A stretch of 64,000 nucleotides of DNA from assembly GCA_910574965.1 (NCBI GenBank), contig CAJTDB010000005.1, forward strand, positions 1-64,000. The letters run 5' to 3'. Under the pieces are notes generated by a model that did no database searches, had not been told where the DNA came from, and saw only the letters and a program-made list of their open reading frames with translations. Origin of the DNA: Lachnospiraceae bacterium. Its GTDB lineage: Bacteria; Bacillota; Clostridia; Lachnospirales; Lachnospiraceae. The number at the start of each line of letters is the position of its first letter. Position 1 is the stretch's first letter. Below, piece by piece: positions 42,337-51,918 of the stretch. The position numbers and the translations under genes were made by a program.

Positions 42337-44487
42337 ATGTCAATGAAAATAGCACTTGCCGGAAATCCGAACAGCGGAAAGACGACGCTGTTTAATGGGC
42401 TGACCGGGTCCAATCAGTTTGTCGGAAACTGGCCCGGCGTTACGGTGGAGAAGAAAGAAGGAAAGTTAAAAGGGTATCAGGACGTGATGATTATGGACCT
42501 GCCAGGAATCTATTCACTGTCTCCTTATACTCTGGAGGAAGTGGTTGCAAGAAATTATCTTATTGGTGAGCGTCCGGATGCGATTCTGAATATTGTGGAT
42601 GGCACGAATCTGGAACGGAACCTGTATCTGTCAACCCAACTGGCGGAGCTTGGAATTCCGATGGTTATAGCGGTTAATATGATGGATATTGTGGAGAAGA
42701 ACGGCGACCAGATCTTTCTGGAGAAACTGAGCAAGGAGATGGGCTGTAAGGCAGTATCGATTTCTGCTCTGAAAGGTACCGGGATCAAAGAAGCGGCAGA
42801 GCTGGCCATGCAGGCAGCTTCCTCTGGTCAGATGCAAAGATCCGTACATACGTTCGATAAAAAGGTCGAAGAGGCACTGACTGCCATCGAAGATCAGTTG
42901 ACTCAGGTACCGGAAGAACAGAAACGCTTCTTTGCCATCAAGCTTTTTGAGAGAGATGACAAGATTCAGGAGCAGATGAGCAGTGTTCCTCAGGTGGAAG
43001 CGATCATCCACGGCTTGGAAGAGGCGTTTGATGATGATTCTGAGAGCATCATCACCAATGAGCGTTATAGTTTCATTGCGTCGATCATTGGGAAATGCAG
43101 CAAAAAAACATCCAGAGCAGGGATGTCTGTCTCTGACAAAATCGACCAGGTGGTAACGAACCGGTTTTTGGCGCTTCCGATCTTTGCGGCAGTCATGTGG
43201 CTGGTGTATTATGTGTCAGTGACCACTGTGGGAACCTTTGTAACGGACTGGACGAATGACGTTCTGTTTGGAGAGATCATTCCGCCGGCGATTGAACAGG
43301 TACTGGTCAGCATGAACTGCGCGGACTGGCTGCAGGGTCTGATTCTGGACGGTATTGTCGGCGGCGTGGGCGCTGTACTTGGTTTTGTGCCGCAGATGCT
43401 GGTGCTGTTTATTTTCCTGGCATTTCTGGAAGCCTGCGGATATATGGCCAGAGTGGCATTTATCATGGACCGGATCTTCCGGAAGTTCGGACTGTCCGGA
43501 AAATCTTTTATTCCCATGCTCATCGGCACAGGCTGCGGAGTTCCGGGCGTTATGGCATCACGGACCATAGAGAATGAGCGGGACCGCAGGATGACGATCA
43601 TCACAACCACCTTTATTCCCTGCGGCGCAAAGCTTCCGATCATTGCTCTGATCGCAGGCGCACTGTTTGACGGAGCTTCCTGGGTGGCGCCGAGCGCTTA
43701 CTTTGTGGGAATTGCCGCGATTGTGTGTTCCGGTATTATTTTAAAGAAAACAAAGATGTTTGCAGGCGATCCGGCGCCGTTTGTCATGGAGCTTCCGGCT
43801 TACCACATGCCCACCATCGGCAATGTGCTCCGCAGCATGTGGGAGAGAGGCTGGTCCTTCATCAAGAAAGCCGGTACGATTATCCTGCTTTCTACGATTC
43901 TTGTATGGTTTAGCACCTATTTCGGCTGGGTGGACGGTCAGTTCCGTATGCTGGAAGATATGGAGATGGATCACAGCATCCTGGCAGGCATCGGCAATCT
44001 CTTTGCATGGGTGTTCATTCCTCTTGGATGGGGCGACTGGAAAGCGGCAGTGGCAGCGATCACCGGTCTGGTGGCAAAGGAAAATGTGGTCGGCACCTTT
44101 GGCATCCTGTATGGATTTGCGGAAGTATCCGAGGAAGGAGAAGAGATCTGGGGAACGCTGGCGGGGACTTATACCAGTGCGGCAGCCTATAGCTTTCTTG
44201 TATTTAACCTTCTTTGCGCTCCCTGCTTTGCGGCCATCGGCGCTATCCGCAGAGAGATGAACAATGCCCGGTGGACCTGGTTCGCCATTGGCTATCAGTG
44301 CGCTCTGGCTTACTGCGTTGCTCTTTGCGTCTATCAGATCGGCAGCTTTTTGACAACGGGTACTTTCGGCCTCGGCCTGATTGCGGCACTGGTGATTCTG
44401 GCAGGCTTTCTATGGCTTCTGGTCCGGCCGAACACGAAAAATACCGGCAGGACAAAGGTAAGCATGAAAGGAATGGCGAAGGTATAA
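42337..44487 (+). CDS. feoB: Ferrous iron transporter FeoB
   Basis: A 716-aa GTP-gated Fe2+ importer. G-domain motifs are GNPNSGKTTLFNGLTGS (G1), NWPGVTVEKKEG (G2), DLPGIYSLSPYT (G3) and NMMD (G4). A helical regulatory domain follows (about residues 170-260), then Gate and membrane regions (LEACGYMARVAFIMDR, GTGCGVPGVMASRTIENERDRRMTI, FIPCGAKLPI). Full length. Ribosome site GAGGAGG precedes ATG 42337. It overlaps the Cys-rich gene by one base. Confidence 0.97.
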   Translation: MSMKIALAGNPNSGKTTLFNGLTGSNQFVGNWPGVTVEKKEGKLKGYQDVMIMDLPGIYSLSPYTLEEVVARNYLIGERPDAILNIVDGTNLERNLYLSTQLAELGIPMVIAVNMMDIVEKNGDQIFLEKLSKEMGCKAVSISALKGTGIKEAAELAMQAASSGQMQRSVHTFDKKVEEALTAIEDQLTQVPEEQKRFFAIKLFERDDKIQEQMSSVPQVEAIIHGLEEAFDDDSESIITNERYSFIASIIGKCSKKTSRAGMSVSDKIDQVVTNRFLALPIFAAVMWLVYYVSVTTVGTFVTDWTNDVLFGEIIPPAIEQVLVSMNCADWLQGLILDGIVGGVGAVLGFVPQMLVLFIFLAFLEACGYMARVAFIMDRIFRKFGLSGKSFIPMLIGTGCGVPGVMASRTIENERDRRMTIITTTFIPCGAKLPIIALIAGALFDGASWVAPSAYFVGIAAIVCSGIILKKTKMFAGDPAPFVMELPAYHMPTIGNVLRSMWERGWSFIKKAGTIILLSTILVWFSTYFGWVDGQFRMLEDMEMDHSILAGIGNLFAWVFIPLGWGDWKAAVAAITGLVAKENVVGTFGILYGFAEVSEEGEEIWGTLAGTYTSAAAYSFLVFNLLCAPCFAAIGAIRREMNNARWTWFAIGYQCALAYCVALCVYQIGSFLTTGTFGLGLIAALVILAGFLWLLVRPNTKNTGRTKVSMKGMAKV

Positions 44488-44633
44488 TGGGAACTTTGGC
44501 AGCAGGAATCGTTGTATTACTGATAGCAGGAAATGCAGTGCGCTGTATCTGGAAAGATAAAAAATCCGGGAAGAGCTGTTCCGGCTGCGGCTGCGGATGT
44601 GGAGGGTGCTCCGGGTGCAGGACGAAAAACTGA
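44487..44633 (+). CDS. FeoB-associated Cys-rich membrane protein
   Basis: A 48-aa protein with one membrane helix (LAAGIVVLLIAGNAVRCIW, residues 3-21) and a cysteine tail CSGCGCGCGGCSGC. Such proteins follow FeoB in many Firmicutes and may deliver or buffer iron. The start ATG shares a base with the feoB stop (TAATG). The 3' end overlaps the Fur-like gene. Confidence 0.9.
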   Translation: MGTLAAGIVVLLIAGNAVRCIWKDKKSGKSCSGCGCGCGGCSGCRTKN

Positions 44634-45043
44634 TTCGAATTGCCCGCGAGAAAGACCGGATTCTGGAGCGGTTCCGTCAGAAGGGTATGCGCATCACGAA
44701 ACAGAGGAGACTGATTCTGGATATTGTGTTTGCCCATGAATGCACCTGCTGTAAAGAGATTTACTACCAGGCGCTGAAGGAAGACCGGCATATGGGGATT
44801 GCTACGGTATACCGAATGGTCAATGTGCTGACGGAGATGGGGGTATTTCAGACCCATACACTGTACCGGCCTGCGAAGCCGGTGCAGGAGGGGGTCGGAA
44901 ACGGCTGCCGGATCGTCTTAAAAGATCAGACTACCGTAGAGCTTGATCTGGAAGAATGGAACAGTCTGCTGACGGAGGCGCTCCGCAGAAAAGGTTATGC
45001 GGAGCAAACAGAGGTTTTGGAAATCGAACAAGTGATATTATAA
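44597..45043 (+). CDS. Fur-family regulator lacking the usual metal motif
   Basis: A protein of up to 148 aa whose N-terminal half is a Fur winged helix (RFRQKGMRITKQRRLILDIVFAHECTCCKEIYYQALKED and MGIATVYRMVNVLTEMGVFQ). The C-terminal half lacks the HHHHH-type block and the CxxC zinc sites of Fur/PerR/Zur, reading instead KDQTTVELDLEEWNSLLTEALRRKGY. Either it senses something else or it uses the CxCC near residue 49. The start is uncertain: ATG 44597 overlaps the Cys-rich gene by 37 bp, and GTG 44615 with GGAGGG upstream is an alternative. Last gene of the feo operon. Confidence 0.8.
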   Translation: MWRVLRVQDEKLIRIAREKDRILERFRQKGMRITKQRRLILDIVFAHECTCCKEIYYQALKEDRHMGIATVYRMVNVLTEMGVFQTHTLYRPAKPVQEGVGNGCRIVLKDQTTVELDLEEWNSLLTEALRRKGYAEQTEVLEIEQVIL

Positions 45044-45058
45044 GAAAGAACAAGAGAG

Positions 45059-45095
45059 GACCGGCGGGGTTATATATCCCGTCGGTCTTCTTTCG
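45059..45095 (+). terminator. Terminator of the iron operon
   Basis: GACCGGCGGG-gttatatat-CCCGTCGGTC followed by TTCTTTC. Confidence 0.82.
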
Positions 45096-45167
45096 TTCTG
45101 ACAATGCCCAAGTATATGGAAGTTTTAAGGTATGCAAAAAAGGAATATCTTTTCAGAGCCGGATATA

Positions 45168-45196
45168 TGGACAAAAGACTGGAACTGTCGTATAAT
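45168..45196 (+). promoter_or_regulatory. Promoter of the cobalamin-riboswitch operon
   Basis: TGGACA (45168-45173), 17 bp, TATAAT (45191-45196). Transcription would begin about 30 nt before the aptamer. Confidence 0.75.
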
Positions 45197-45231
45197 TTTT
45201 AAAAATGAAAAGTTGGAATGTATTCCGAAAA

Positions 45232-45386
45232 TTGCAAGTTCCGAAAGGATTGATAGAGAAACCGGTGTAAATCCGGTACGGTCCCGCCACTGTGACAGGG
45301 AGTCCGCAGAGAAGTTGCCACTGACAGGAACCCTGTTGGGAAGGTCTGAATGGGCGATGAACTGGAGTCAGGAGAACTGCTTGCAA
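45232..45386 (+). promoter_or_regulatory. Cobalamin (B12) riboswitch aptamer
   Basis: Closing stem TTGCAAG (45232-45238) pairs with CTTGCAA (45380-45386). Conserved blocks appear in order: AGAGAAACCGGTGTAAATCC, GTCCCGCCACTGTGA (the B12 box-like core), TTGCCACTGACAGGAA, GGGAAGG, GCGATGAACTGGAGTCAGGA and GAACTGC. It is followed by a strong terminator hairpin at 45489, so cobalamin binding should cause premature termination and lower expression of the downstream operon. Confidence 0.93.
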
Positions 45387-45488
45387 TGGATAAGTGTGTC
45401 TTGCGGCAGATGAGAACTCTTACATAACTGTGCAGAAAGAGAAAGGCGGGAGCAGCTCCCGGTATTTGTTGGTGTGCATAAAGAGCAG

Positions 45489-45518
45489 AACAGTCTGTAA
45501 GATTACAGACTGTTTTTT
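45489..45518 (+). terminator. Riboswitch expression-platform terminator
   Basis: AACAGTCTGTAA-gat-TTACAGACTGTT with six or more Ts, 20 bp before the LysR start. A second hairpin CGGGAG-cag-CTCCCG lies upstream at about 45447-45461 and may be the competing structure. Confidence 0.88.
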
Positions 45519-45539
45519 ATGTTCAGAGGGAGGGGTTAC

Positions 45540-46472
45540 ATGGATCTAAAGCAGATGCAGTATTTTGTAGCTAGTGTAGACAGTGGGAGTTTCAAACGGG
45601 CTTCGGAAATATTGTATACTTCGCAGCCCCATATCAGCAAGACGATTAAGTCCTTGGAGACGGAGCTGCATATGGAGCTTCTGCAAAGGACGGCCAGAGG
45701 GGTAAATGTTACAGCAGCAGGGAGGAAAGTGTATGAGTATGCATGCCGGATTCTGGTGGAGGCGGGCAAGATCCAAAATGTCCGGGAGGACGCAGACGCC
45801 AGAGTCCTGAGCATTGCAGCCAATCCCAGCGACCGTCTGACAGAGCTGTTCCGGAAGTTTTATGTGGGGGAAATGAAGACGGGAATCCAGACCCGTTATC
45901 TGGAGTGCGGTACAGAGGAGATTTTTCGGCTTGTCCATCGGCATCAGGCGGAGCAGGGGTTTGTGTATATAGATGAAAAGCAGATGACAGTATTTCGTCA
46001 GATGCTGGAATACCGGCATCTGTCATTCCAGGAACTGGAAAAGACAGAGCCGCTTCTTCTGACCGGCCCCAAAAGTCCGCTGTACCATGCGCCATATGTA
46101 ACGATGAAAGAGCTTAGAGAGCTGGATTATGTGCAGATGCAGGATGAGCAGGACACTTTGAGCATCCAGATCCTTCAGAGATCCGAGGACTATCAGTACC
46201 ACCGGCGGAGAGGCCAGGTACTGATCACCAGCAGCAGATATCTGCTGGTGCAGACCATTCTGGAGACTCCTTTGTGCAGCATCAGCTATGGGATATGTCC
46301 GGGAAGTGCCGGAAGTGAGCTTCTCCATGGGATACCTGTCCGGGGAGCGAAAGACAGTATAACGTTTGGTTATATCCAGCGGAAACGAGACGGCATATCT
46401 TCAGAAGGAAGGCGGTTTGTGGAGTTTGTAAAGAACCATTTGATACGAGGAGGAAAAGAAGATGAAATATAA
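45540..46472 (+). CDS. LysR family transcriptional regulator
   Basis: A 310-aa regulator with N-terminal helix-turn-helix (MDLKQMQYFVASVDSGSFKR, then ASEILYTSQPHISKTIKSLETEL) and a C-terminal ligand-binding domain from about residue 88. It is the first gene after the riboswitch, so cobalamin also controls its supply. Start ATG 45540 follows GGGAGGGG. It overlaps the binding-protein gene by 11 bp and probably regulates the importer or a linked function. The C-terminal region has no recognisable specificity motif. Confidence 0.9.
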   Translation: MDLKQMQYFVASVDSGSFKRASEILYTSQPHISKTIKSLETELHMELLQRTARGVNVTAAGRKVYEYACRILVEAGKIQNVREDADARVLSIAANPSDRLTELFRKFYVGEMKTGIQTRYLECGTEEIFRLVHRHQAEQGFVYIDEKQMTVFRQMLEYRHLSFQELEKTEPLLLTGPKSPLYHAPYVTMKELRELDYVQMQDEQDTLSIQILQRSEDYQYHRRRGQVLITSSRYLLVQTILETPLCSISYGICPGSAGSELLHGIPVRGAKDSITFGYIQRKRDGISSEGRRFVEFVKNHLIRGGKEDEI

Positions 46473-48138
46473 CTGGTCAAAAAAAATGCTGATATTTGGT
46501 ATGACCGGAATTCTGGCAGCGGGGCTTCTGTCAGGCTGCGGCGGTTCGGGCGGAAATGACAGTGCGGATGCAGGCAGCCGTGCCGCTGAAGGGAATACAG
46601 ACGGCAGTCATCTGAATTTTGGATGTTATGTATATTCCACATCCTATGATCCGGCGGAATATCAGAACGCGGCATGGGACGGTATCCGTCATGGAGTGAC
46701 GGAGGGCCTGTTTAAATTTAAAGACGATCTAACGGTTGATTATAACCTCTGTGATCGATATGAGGTGTCCGAGGATCATAAAATATGGACCTTTCACATC
46801 CGGGATGGTGTAAAATTTTCCAATGGAAAAGACTGCGGCGCACAGGAAGTGGCGGATTCTCTGAACCGCTTGTATACAGTATGCGCGACGGATAAAAAGA
46901 GTTCAACGCCGGAAACATATCTGCGGATGGAATCCATCACTGCAGATACAGGTGCGAATACCGTTACCATTGTTACGAAAGAAGCCTATGCAGATGTTAC
47001 TTCGATTCTCTGCTTTCCGTTTTACACGATTATAGATGTAGAAGGAGATATTAGCGATACAGAGCATGATTATACAGCGGATGCTACGACTGTGATTGGC
47101 ACCGGACCGTATGCGGTAGCGTCTATGGATGAGACAACAAAATGTTCGGAGCTTGTGAAAAATGAATATTATTGGAACGGAGAAGTTCCGTATGACAGTA
47201 TATCGGTCATTTTTATTGAGGATGACAGCATCAAGGCAAGTGCCCTGAAGACCGGGGACATCGATCTGACCGAAAATATCACAACAGCCAGCGATTTGGC
47301 GGAGCTTTCCGAAAATCCGGCATATTATGTGTCCAAGACACCCGGTATGCGCAGCGGTTTTGCGTTTGTGAATTTCAACAGGATACTGGGGAAGAGTGAT
47401 GCACTCAGACAGGCCGTTTTTATGGCAGTCGACGGACAGACCCTCTGCGATGTGACGGTCGGCGGAATGTATACATATGGATATGCGGTGCTCCCGTCAA
47501 CCCTTTCCTATGACCATGCATCTCTGGAAAATCCTTTTGCCTATGATGCAGAAGGAGCAAAAAAACTTCTGGATGATGCCGGGATCGTGGACAGCGACGG
47601 AGACGGTTTCCGTGAGCTGGATGGACAAAAAATTACATTGCAGTACATCACCTATACCAACCGGTGCCTGAGTGATTTTGCAGAAGCGATTCAGATCTCC
47701 CTGTCAGAGATCGGTATCGAGGTAAATCTGCTGAATACAGACTCCGATACCGAGTGGAATATGATGCAGGCAGGAGAGTATGATCTGTGTGATTCTAACT
47801 GGACGACCGTGGGTACCGGAGAACCGAGTGTATTCTTGAAGAACTGGTACGGCGGTGACCAGGGAAGCGAGTTTTATGTAAATAGCAGGGGAACGAACTA
47901 CTGCTGGTATGAAAATGATGAGTTTGATGCACTCTATGATCGATATATGGCGTCCACAGATATGGAAGAGCGTGCAGATCTGGTTATTCAAATGGAACAG
48001 ATTCTGATCAACGACTGTGCGGTTCTGGTGCACGGATATTATAACAGCACCTTCCTTTCCAATGCGGCGAAAGTGAGCGGTGCGGATATTCATACGGTTG
48101 ATTATTATTGGCTTTCTACAGAGATTGCACCGAAATAA
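46462..48138 (+). CDS. ABC transporter substrate-binding lipoprotein, family 5 (Nik/Dpp/Opp type)
   Basis: A 558-aa lipoprotein with lipobox LLSGC near residue 20 and the family 5 landmarks DGIRHGVTEGLFKF, WTFHIRDGVKFSNGKDCGAQEVADSLNRL, TVIGTGPYAVASMDE and YDLCDSNWTTVGTGEPS. Family 5 proteins bind peptides, nickel chelates, metallophores or glutathione. Its control by a cobalamin riboswitch suggests cobalt, nickel or a cobalt chelate as cargo; this is inference. ATG 46462 follows GAGGAGG. Confidence 0.9.
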   Translation: MKYNWSKKMLIFGMTGILAAGLLSGCGGSGGNDSADAGSRAAEGNTDGSHLNFGCYVYSTSYDPAEYQNAAWDGIRHGVTEGLFKFKDDLTVDYNLCDRYEVSEDHKIWTFHIRDGVKFSNGKDCGAQEVADSLNRLYTVCATDKKSSTPETYLRMESITADTGANTVTIVTKEAYADVTSILCFPFYTIIDVEGDISDTEHDYTADATTVIGTGPYAVASMDETTKCSELVKNEYYWNGEVPYDSISVIFIEDDSIKASALKTGDIDLTENITTASDLAELSENPAYYVSKTPGMRSGFAFVNFNRILGKSDALRQAVFMAVDGQTLCDVTVGGMYTYGYAVLPSTLSYDHASLENPFAYDAEGAKKLLDDAGIVDSDGDGFRELDGQKITLQYITYTNRCLSDFAEAIQISLSEIGIEVNLLNTDSDTEWNMMQAGEYDLCDSNWTTVGTGEPSVFLKNWYGGDQGSEFYVNSRGTNYCWYENDEFDALYDRYMASTDMEERADLVIQMEQILINDCAVLVHGYYNSTFLSNAAKVSGADIHTVDYYWLSTEIAPK

Positions 48139-48244
48139 GAAAACAGCAGCAACCGGAGAAACAACATTTGCCAAAAGCAGCAGATTCCCTGAGGGAAGAG
48201 CAGCTTTTGGGCAGATGCAGAATTTACATAAAAGGAGATTGAGT

Positions 48245-49183
48245 TTGTCTTTCAAACAACTGGGCAGAAGGCTGGTGCAGATTTTTGCGGTACTGATCGG
48301 CATCAGTTTTCTGACTTTTCTATTGACCTATCTGGCACCTGGTGATCCGGTGCGTACCATGTATGCGGCCACAGGCGTTGTACCCAGTGAGGAAGTGATG
48401 CAGCAGACAAGGGAAGAGATGGGGCTTGACCGTCCGTTTTTCGTCCAATACGCAGACTGGCTGTCCCGCTGTCTGCGTGGAGATTTCGGCACTTCCTATT
48501 CATTAAAAAAACCGGTGCTTGAGCTTCTTGGTTCCAGACTGTGGCCAACCATAAAGCTGTCATTGCTGTCTGTGTTTCTGATGCTGACAGTTTCCATACC
48601 TTTTGGTATGCTGGCTGCAGTGAATAAAAACAAATGGATCGACGGCCTGGTACGGGGCATTACGTTTCTGGGAGTATCCATGCCAAACTTCTGGGTGGGG
48701 CTTCTTCTGGTTTCTTTTTTCTGTGTAAAGCTTAAATGGCTTCCGGTCGTTTCAGCGGATACCACATTTCGGAATATGATTCTGCCGGCAGTGACGCTGG
48801 CTTTTGCCATGTCTGCAAAATATACCAGACAGGTCCGAACTGCAGTTCTGGAAGAGCTGAATCAGGATTACGTCATTGGCGCCCGTGCCCGCGGGATCCA
48901 GGAATGGAAAATTCTCTGGCAAAATGTATTTCCCAATTCGCTGCTTCCGCTGATTACGCTGCTTGGTCTGTCCATCGGATCGCTGCTTGGAGGAACTGCG
49001 GTGGCGGAGGTTATTTTTTCGTATCCCGGCCTCGGCAGTCTGGCTGTATCTGCCATCACTTCTTATGATTATCCTTTGGTTCAAGGCTATGTGCTGTGGA
49101 CGGCGCTGATTTATATGGTGATCAATCTGGCAGTGGATATTTCCTACAATTTTATAGATCCGCGAATAAGAGAGAAGAGGTGA
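48245..49183 (+). CDS. ABC transporter permease (NikB/DppB type)
   Basis: A 312-aa permease. It starts FKQLGRRLVQIFAVLIGISFLTFLLTYLAPGDPV, typical of NikB/DppB, with EAA loop VIGARARGIQEWKILWQNVFPNSLLP. TTG 48245 is chosen because AGGAG lies 7 nt upstream and the product then begins at the usual position; ATG 48215 is an in-frame alternative. The 106 bp between the binding-protein gene and this start hold no clear terminator. Confidence 0.9.
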   Translation: MSFKQLGRRLVQIFAVLIGISFLTFLLTYLAPGDPVRTMYAATGVVPSEEVMQQTREEMGLDRPFFVQYADWLSRCLRGDFGTSYSLKKPVLELLGSRLWPTIKLSLLSVFLMLTVSIPFGMLAAVNKNKWIDGLVRGITFLGVSMPNFWVGLLLVSFFCVKLKWLPVVSADTTFRNMILPAVTLAFAMSAKYTRQVRTAVLEELNQDYVIGARARGIQEWKILWQNVFPNSLLPLITLLGLSIGSLLGGTAVAEVIFSYPGLGSLAVSAITSYDYPLVQGYVLWTALIYMVINLAVDISYNFIDPRIREKR

Positions 49184-49190
49184 TAGGGGG

Positions 49191-50012
49191 ATGAAAAGTT
49201 TTGCAAAAAAGAATCCGGCCTTTCTGCTTTTTTGCTTCTGTATTCTGCTGATTGTATTAGTTGCAGTCTTTGCTCCATTCTTATCCGGCGGACACGATCC
49301 GGCAGAAGGGATTTTGGCGAATGCGCTGCAAAAACCAAGCGGAGAACATTTGTTCGGTACTGACAAACTAGGAAGAGACCTGTTTGCCCGTGTGATCTAT
49401 GGGACGAGGACCTCTTTGACGGCGGCATTCAGTGTGGTTGTGATTATCTTTTTAGCAGGCACAATTCTGGGGACTCTGGCCGGGTATTTCGGCGGGGCCG
49501 TGGATATGGTTATTATGCGGTTTTCCGATATGATGGTATCGTTTCCCGGCATGGTCCTTGCAATCGCTATTGCCGGAATGTTAGGCGCCAGCATCCAGAA
49601 CGCTGTATTTGCAATTTCCGCAGTTAGCTGGACCAAATATGCACGTCTGGCCCGAAGCCTGGTGCTGAAGATCCGGCATCAGGATTATGTGGCGGCGGCG
49701 ATTGTTACCGGCTCGAAAACGCCGTATATTTTGACAAAATATATGCTTCCTAATGTGCTTCCTACACTGGTGGTCACCGGGGCTACGGACATTGGAAGCA
49801 TGATGCTGGAATTGGCAGGACTGTCATTTTTGGGATTCGGTGCCAAGGCGCCGATGCCGGAATGGGGGCTGATGTTAAATGAAGGCAGAGCATATATGTC
49901 ATCGGCGCCCTGGCTGATGATCTTTCCGGGGCTTGCGATCTTTCTTGTTGTCGTGATCTTTAATCTGTTCGGCGACAGTCTGCGGGATATTCTGGACCCA
50001 CGGGATGAGTAG
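49191..50012 (+). CDS. ABC transporter permease (NikC/DppC type)
   Basis: A 273-aa second permease with HLFGTDKLGRDLFARVIYGTRTSL (conserved DppC block) and the EAA loop YVAAAIVTGSKTPYILTKYMLPNVLPTL. Five or six membrane segments. 7 bp after the first permease gene, ribosome site AGAGGTGATAGGGGG. Confidence 0.93.
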   Translation: MKSFAKKNPAFLLFCFCILLIVLVAVFAPFLSGGHDPAEGILANALQKPSGEHLFGTDKLGRDLFARVIYGTRTSLTAAFSVVVIIFLAGTILGTLAGYFGGAVDMVIMRFSDMMVSFPGMVLAIAIAGMLGASIQNAVFAISAVSWTKYARLARSLVLKIRHQDYVAAAIVTGSKTPYILTKYMLPNVLPTLVVTGATDIGSMMLELAGLSFLGFGAKAPMPEWGLMLNEGRAYMSSAPWLMIFPGLAIFLVVVIFNLFGDSLRDILDPRDE

Positions 50013-50020
50013 AGGAGAAT

Positions 50021-50809
50021 ATGTATATGCTGGAATTAAATAATGTGACCATATCCTATACAAACCAGCCGGCGGTTTGTAATTTTCATCTCACGCTGGG
50101 ACAGGGAGAAATCTGCAGTATTGTAGGCGAGAGCGGAAGCGGCAAGACCACGGTGGTCCGTGCAATTCTGGGTCTTCTTTCAGGAGGAGGACAGGTGACA
50201 GAAGGGGAGATCCGGTTTGAAGGAAAGCCGCTGCTGTCTAATACAAAGGAAGAATGGAGAAAGCTTCGCGGCACCGATATTTCCATGATTTTTCAGGATT
50301 CGGGAGCCATGACGAATCAGACACGGACAATAGGAAAACAGTTTGTAGAGTACATCCGCACCCACGAACGGATATCCCGGAAAGATGCCTGGGATAAGGG
50401 AGTCTATATGCTGGAGCGGATGTGTCTGCCGAACGGGGACAATATTATGAAAAGCTATCCATTTCAGTTGTCCGGCGGTATGAGGCAGCGGGTGGGGATT
50501 GCCATGTCCATGACTTTTCGGCCCAAGCTGCTCTTGGCTGATGAGCCGACCAGTGCGCTGGATGTAACGACGCAGGCACAGATTGTCCGTCAGATGATGG
50601 AGCTTCGGAATGAGTATAAGACCAGTATGCTTGTAGTAACGCACAACCTGGGTGTGGCAGCGTATATGTCGGATCAGATTGTCGTGATGAAAAACGGGAA
50701 GATCGTAGATGCGGGCAGCCGTGATGACATCCTTTATCGTTCGGAAAGCGAGTATACCAGAAATCTGCTGAATGCAGTACCATCTCTCGGAGGCGTGCGT
50801 TATGTTTGA
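50021..50809 (+). CDS. ABC transporter ATP-binding protein (NikD/DppD type)
   Basis: A 262-aa ATPase with Walker A GESGSGKTT, signature LSGGMRQRVGIAMSM and Walker B LLLADEPTSALDVTTQ. It lacks the C-terminal oligopeptide/Fe-S extension of many DppD proteins, so it is closer to NikD in length. The second in-frame ATG (50027) is better spaced from GAGGAG. It overlaps the next ATPase gene by 8 bp. Confidence 0.92.
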   Translation: MYMLELNNVTISYTNQPAVCNFHLTLGQGEICSIVGESGSGKTTVVRAILGLLSGGGQVTEGEIRFEGKPLLSNTKEEWRKLRGTDISMIFQDSGAMTNQTRTIGKQFVEYIRTHERISRKDAWDKGVYMLERMCLPNGDNIMKSYPFQLSGGMRQRVGIAMSMTFRPKLLLADEPTSALDVTTQAQIVRQMMELRNEYKTSMLVVTHNLGVAAYMSDQIVVMKNGKIVDAGSRDDILYRSESEYTRNLLNAVPSLGGVRYV

Positions 50810-51758
50810 TGAGAAAGAACTGATACTGGAGGCAAAACATGTGACACGCAGATTTCCGGCACCCAATCACCGGCTGCTTACTGCGTGCAATGACATCAAT
50901 CTGAAATTATACAAAGGAAAGACACTGGGGCTGGTAGGGGAATCCGGGTGCGGAAAAAGTACGTTCATGCGTTTCCTGGTGTCACTGGATACGCCTTCGG
51001 AGGGAGAAATTCTCTTTCATGGAAAAGATATTACAAAAATGAAAGGAGAAGAGCTGCGCTTAAACCGTCAGAAAATCCAGATGGTCTTTCAGGATCCGTC
51101 CGGTTCTTTTAATCCCAAAATGAAGATCCGCGATATTATCTGTGAACCGCTGATGAATTTCGGGCGGATTAAGAAAAGTGAAAAAGACCAGGCAGCACGG
51201 AAATACCTGGAACTGGTGGATCTTCCCGGAGAGTTTGCAGACCGGTATCCTCATCATATGAGCGGAGGCCAGAGACAGCGGATTGCCATTGCCAGGGCCA
51301 TTGTGCTGGAACCGGAAATCGTGGTCATGGATGAGGCAACCTGCGCGTTAGACGTATCCGTCCAAAAGACGATCATTGAACTTATTGTCCGGCTGCAGAA
51401 GGAGAAAGATATCGCCATTGGCTTTATCACCCATGATCTTGGATTGATTCAGTCCTTTGCACATCAGATTGCGGTGATGTATCTGGGGAATCTTGTAGAG
51501 GTGCTTCCTGCAGAACGGCTGGAGGGTGCGGTACACCCGTATACAAAGGCCCTGATAAGTGCTGTTTTTGATATTCACATGAATTTTTCCAGGAAGATTG
51601 AGCGCATTGAGAGCGAACCCCCAAGTCCTCTGGATGTACCTGAGGGCTGTCCTTTTCAGAACCGCTGCGAACACTGTATGGAGATCTGCAGACGGGTAAG
51701 ACCGGCCTTAAAAGAGCTGGCGCCGGAACATAAGGTGGCCTGTCATATTTATGAATAG
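50802..51758 (+). CDS. ABC transporter ATP-binding protein (NikE/DppF type)
   Basis: A 318-aa ATPase with Walker A GESGCGKST, signature MSGGQRQRIAIARAI and Walker B IVVMDEATCALDVSVQ, where the usual DEPT is DEAT. The C-terminal oligopeptide_HPY domain with CPFQNRCEHCMEICRRVRP carries four cysteines that bind an Fe-S cluster in relatives. ATG 50802 follows GGAGGCG and overlaps the previous stop. Partner of the ATPase at 50021. Confidence 0.92.
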   Translation: MFDEKELILEAKHVTRRFPAPNHRLLTACNDINLKLYKGKTLGLVGESGCGKSTFMRFLVSLDTPSEGEILFHGKDITKMKGEELRLNRQKIQMVFQDPSGSFNPKMKIRDIICEPLMNFGRIKKSEKDQAARKYLELVDLPGEFADRYPHHMSGGQRQRIAIARAIVLEPEIVVMDEATCALDVSVQKTIIELIVRLQKEKDIAIGFITHDLGLIQSFAHQIAVMYLGNLVEVLPAERLEGAVHPYTKALISAVFDIHMNFSRKIERIESEPPSPLDVPEGCPFQNRCEHCMEICRRVRPALKELAPEHKVACHIYE

Positions 51759-51918
51759 TGCCAGTCCGCAAAAGCGGCAGGGTATTTGGGCTGGCGTAGT
51801 ATTTATGGTATCTGAAATCGGAGCGATTCCGGAAGCCATTGCATGGGCAATATTGAGGATATGATGGCAGAATGTCTGTTTTATCTTGAAAACAGCTTAT
51901 GGGAACAAAGGAGAAATT

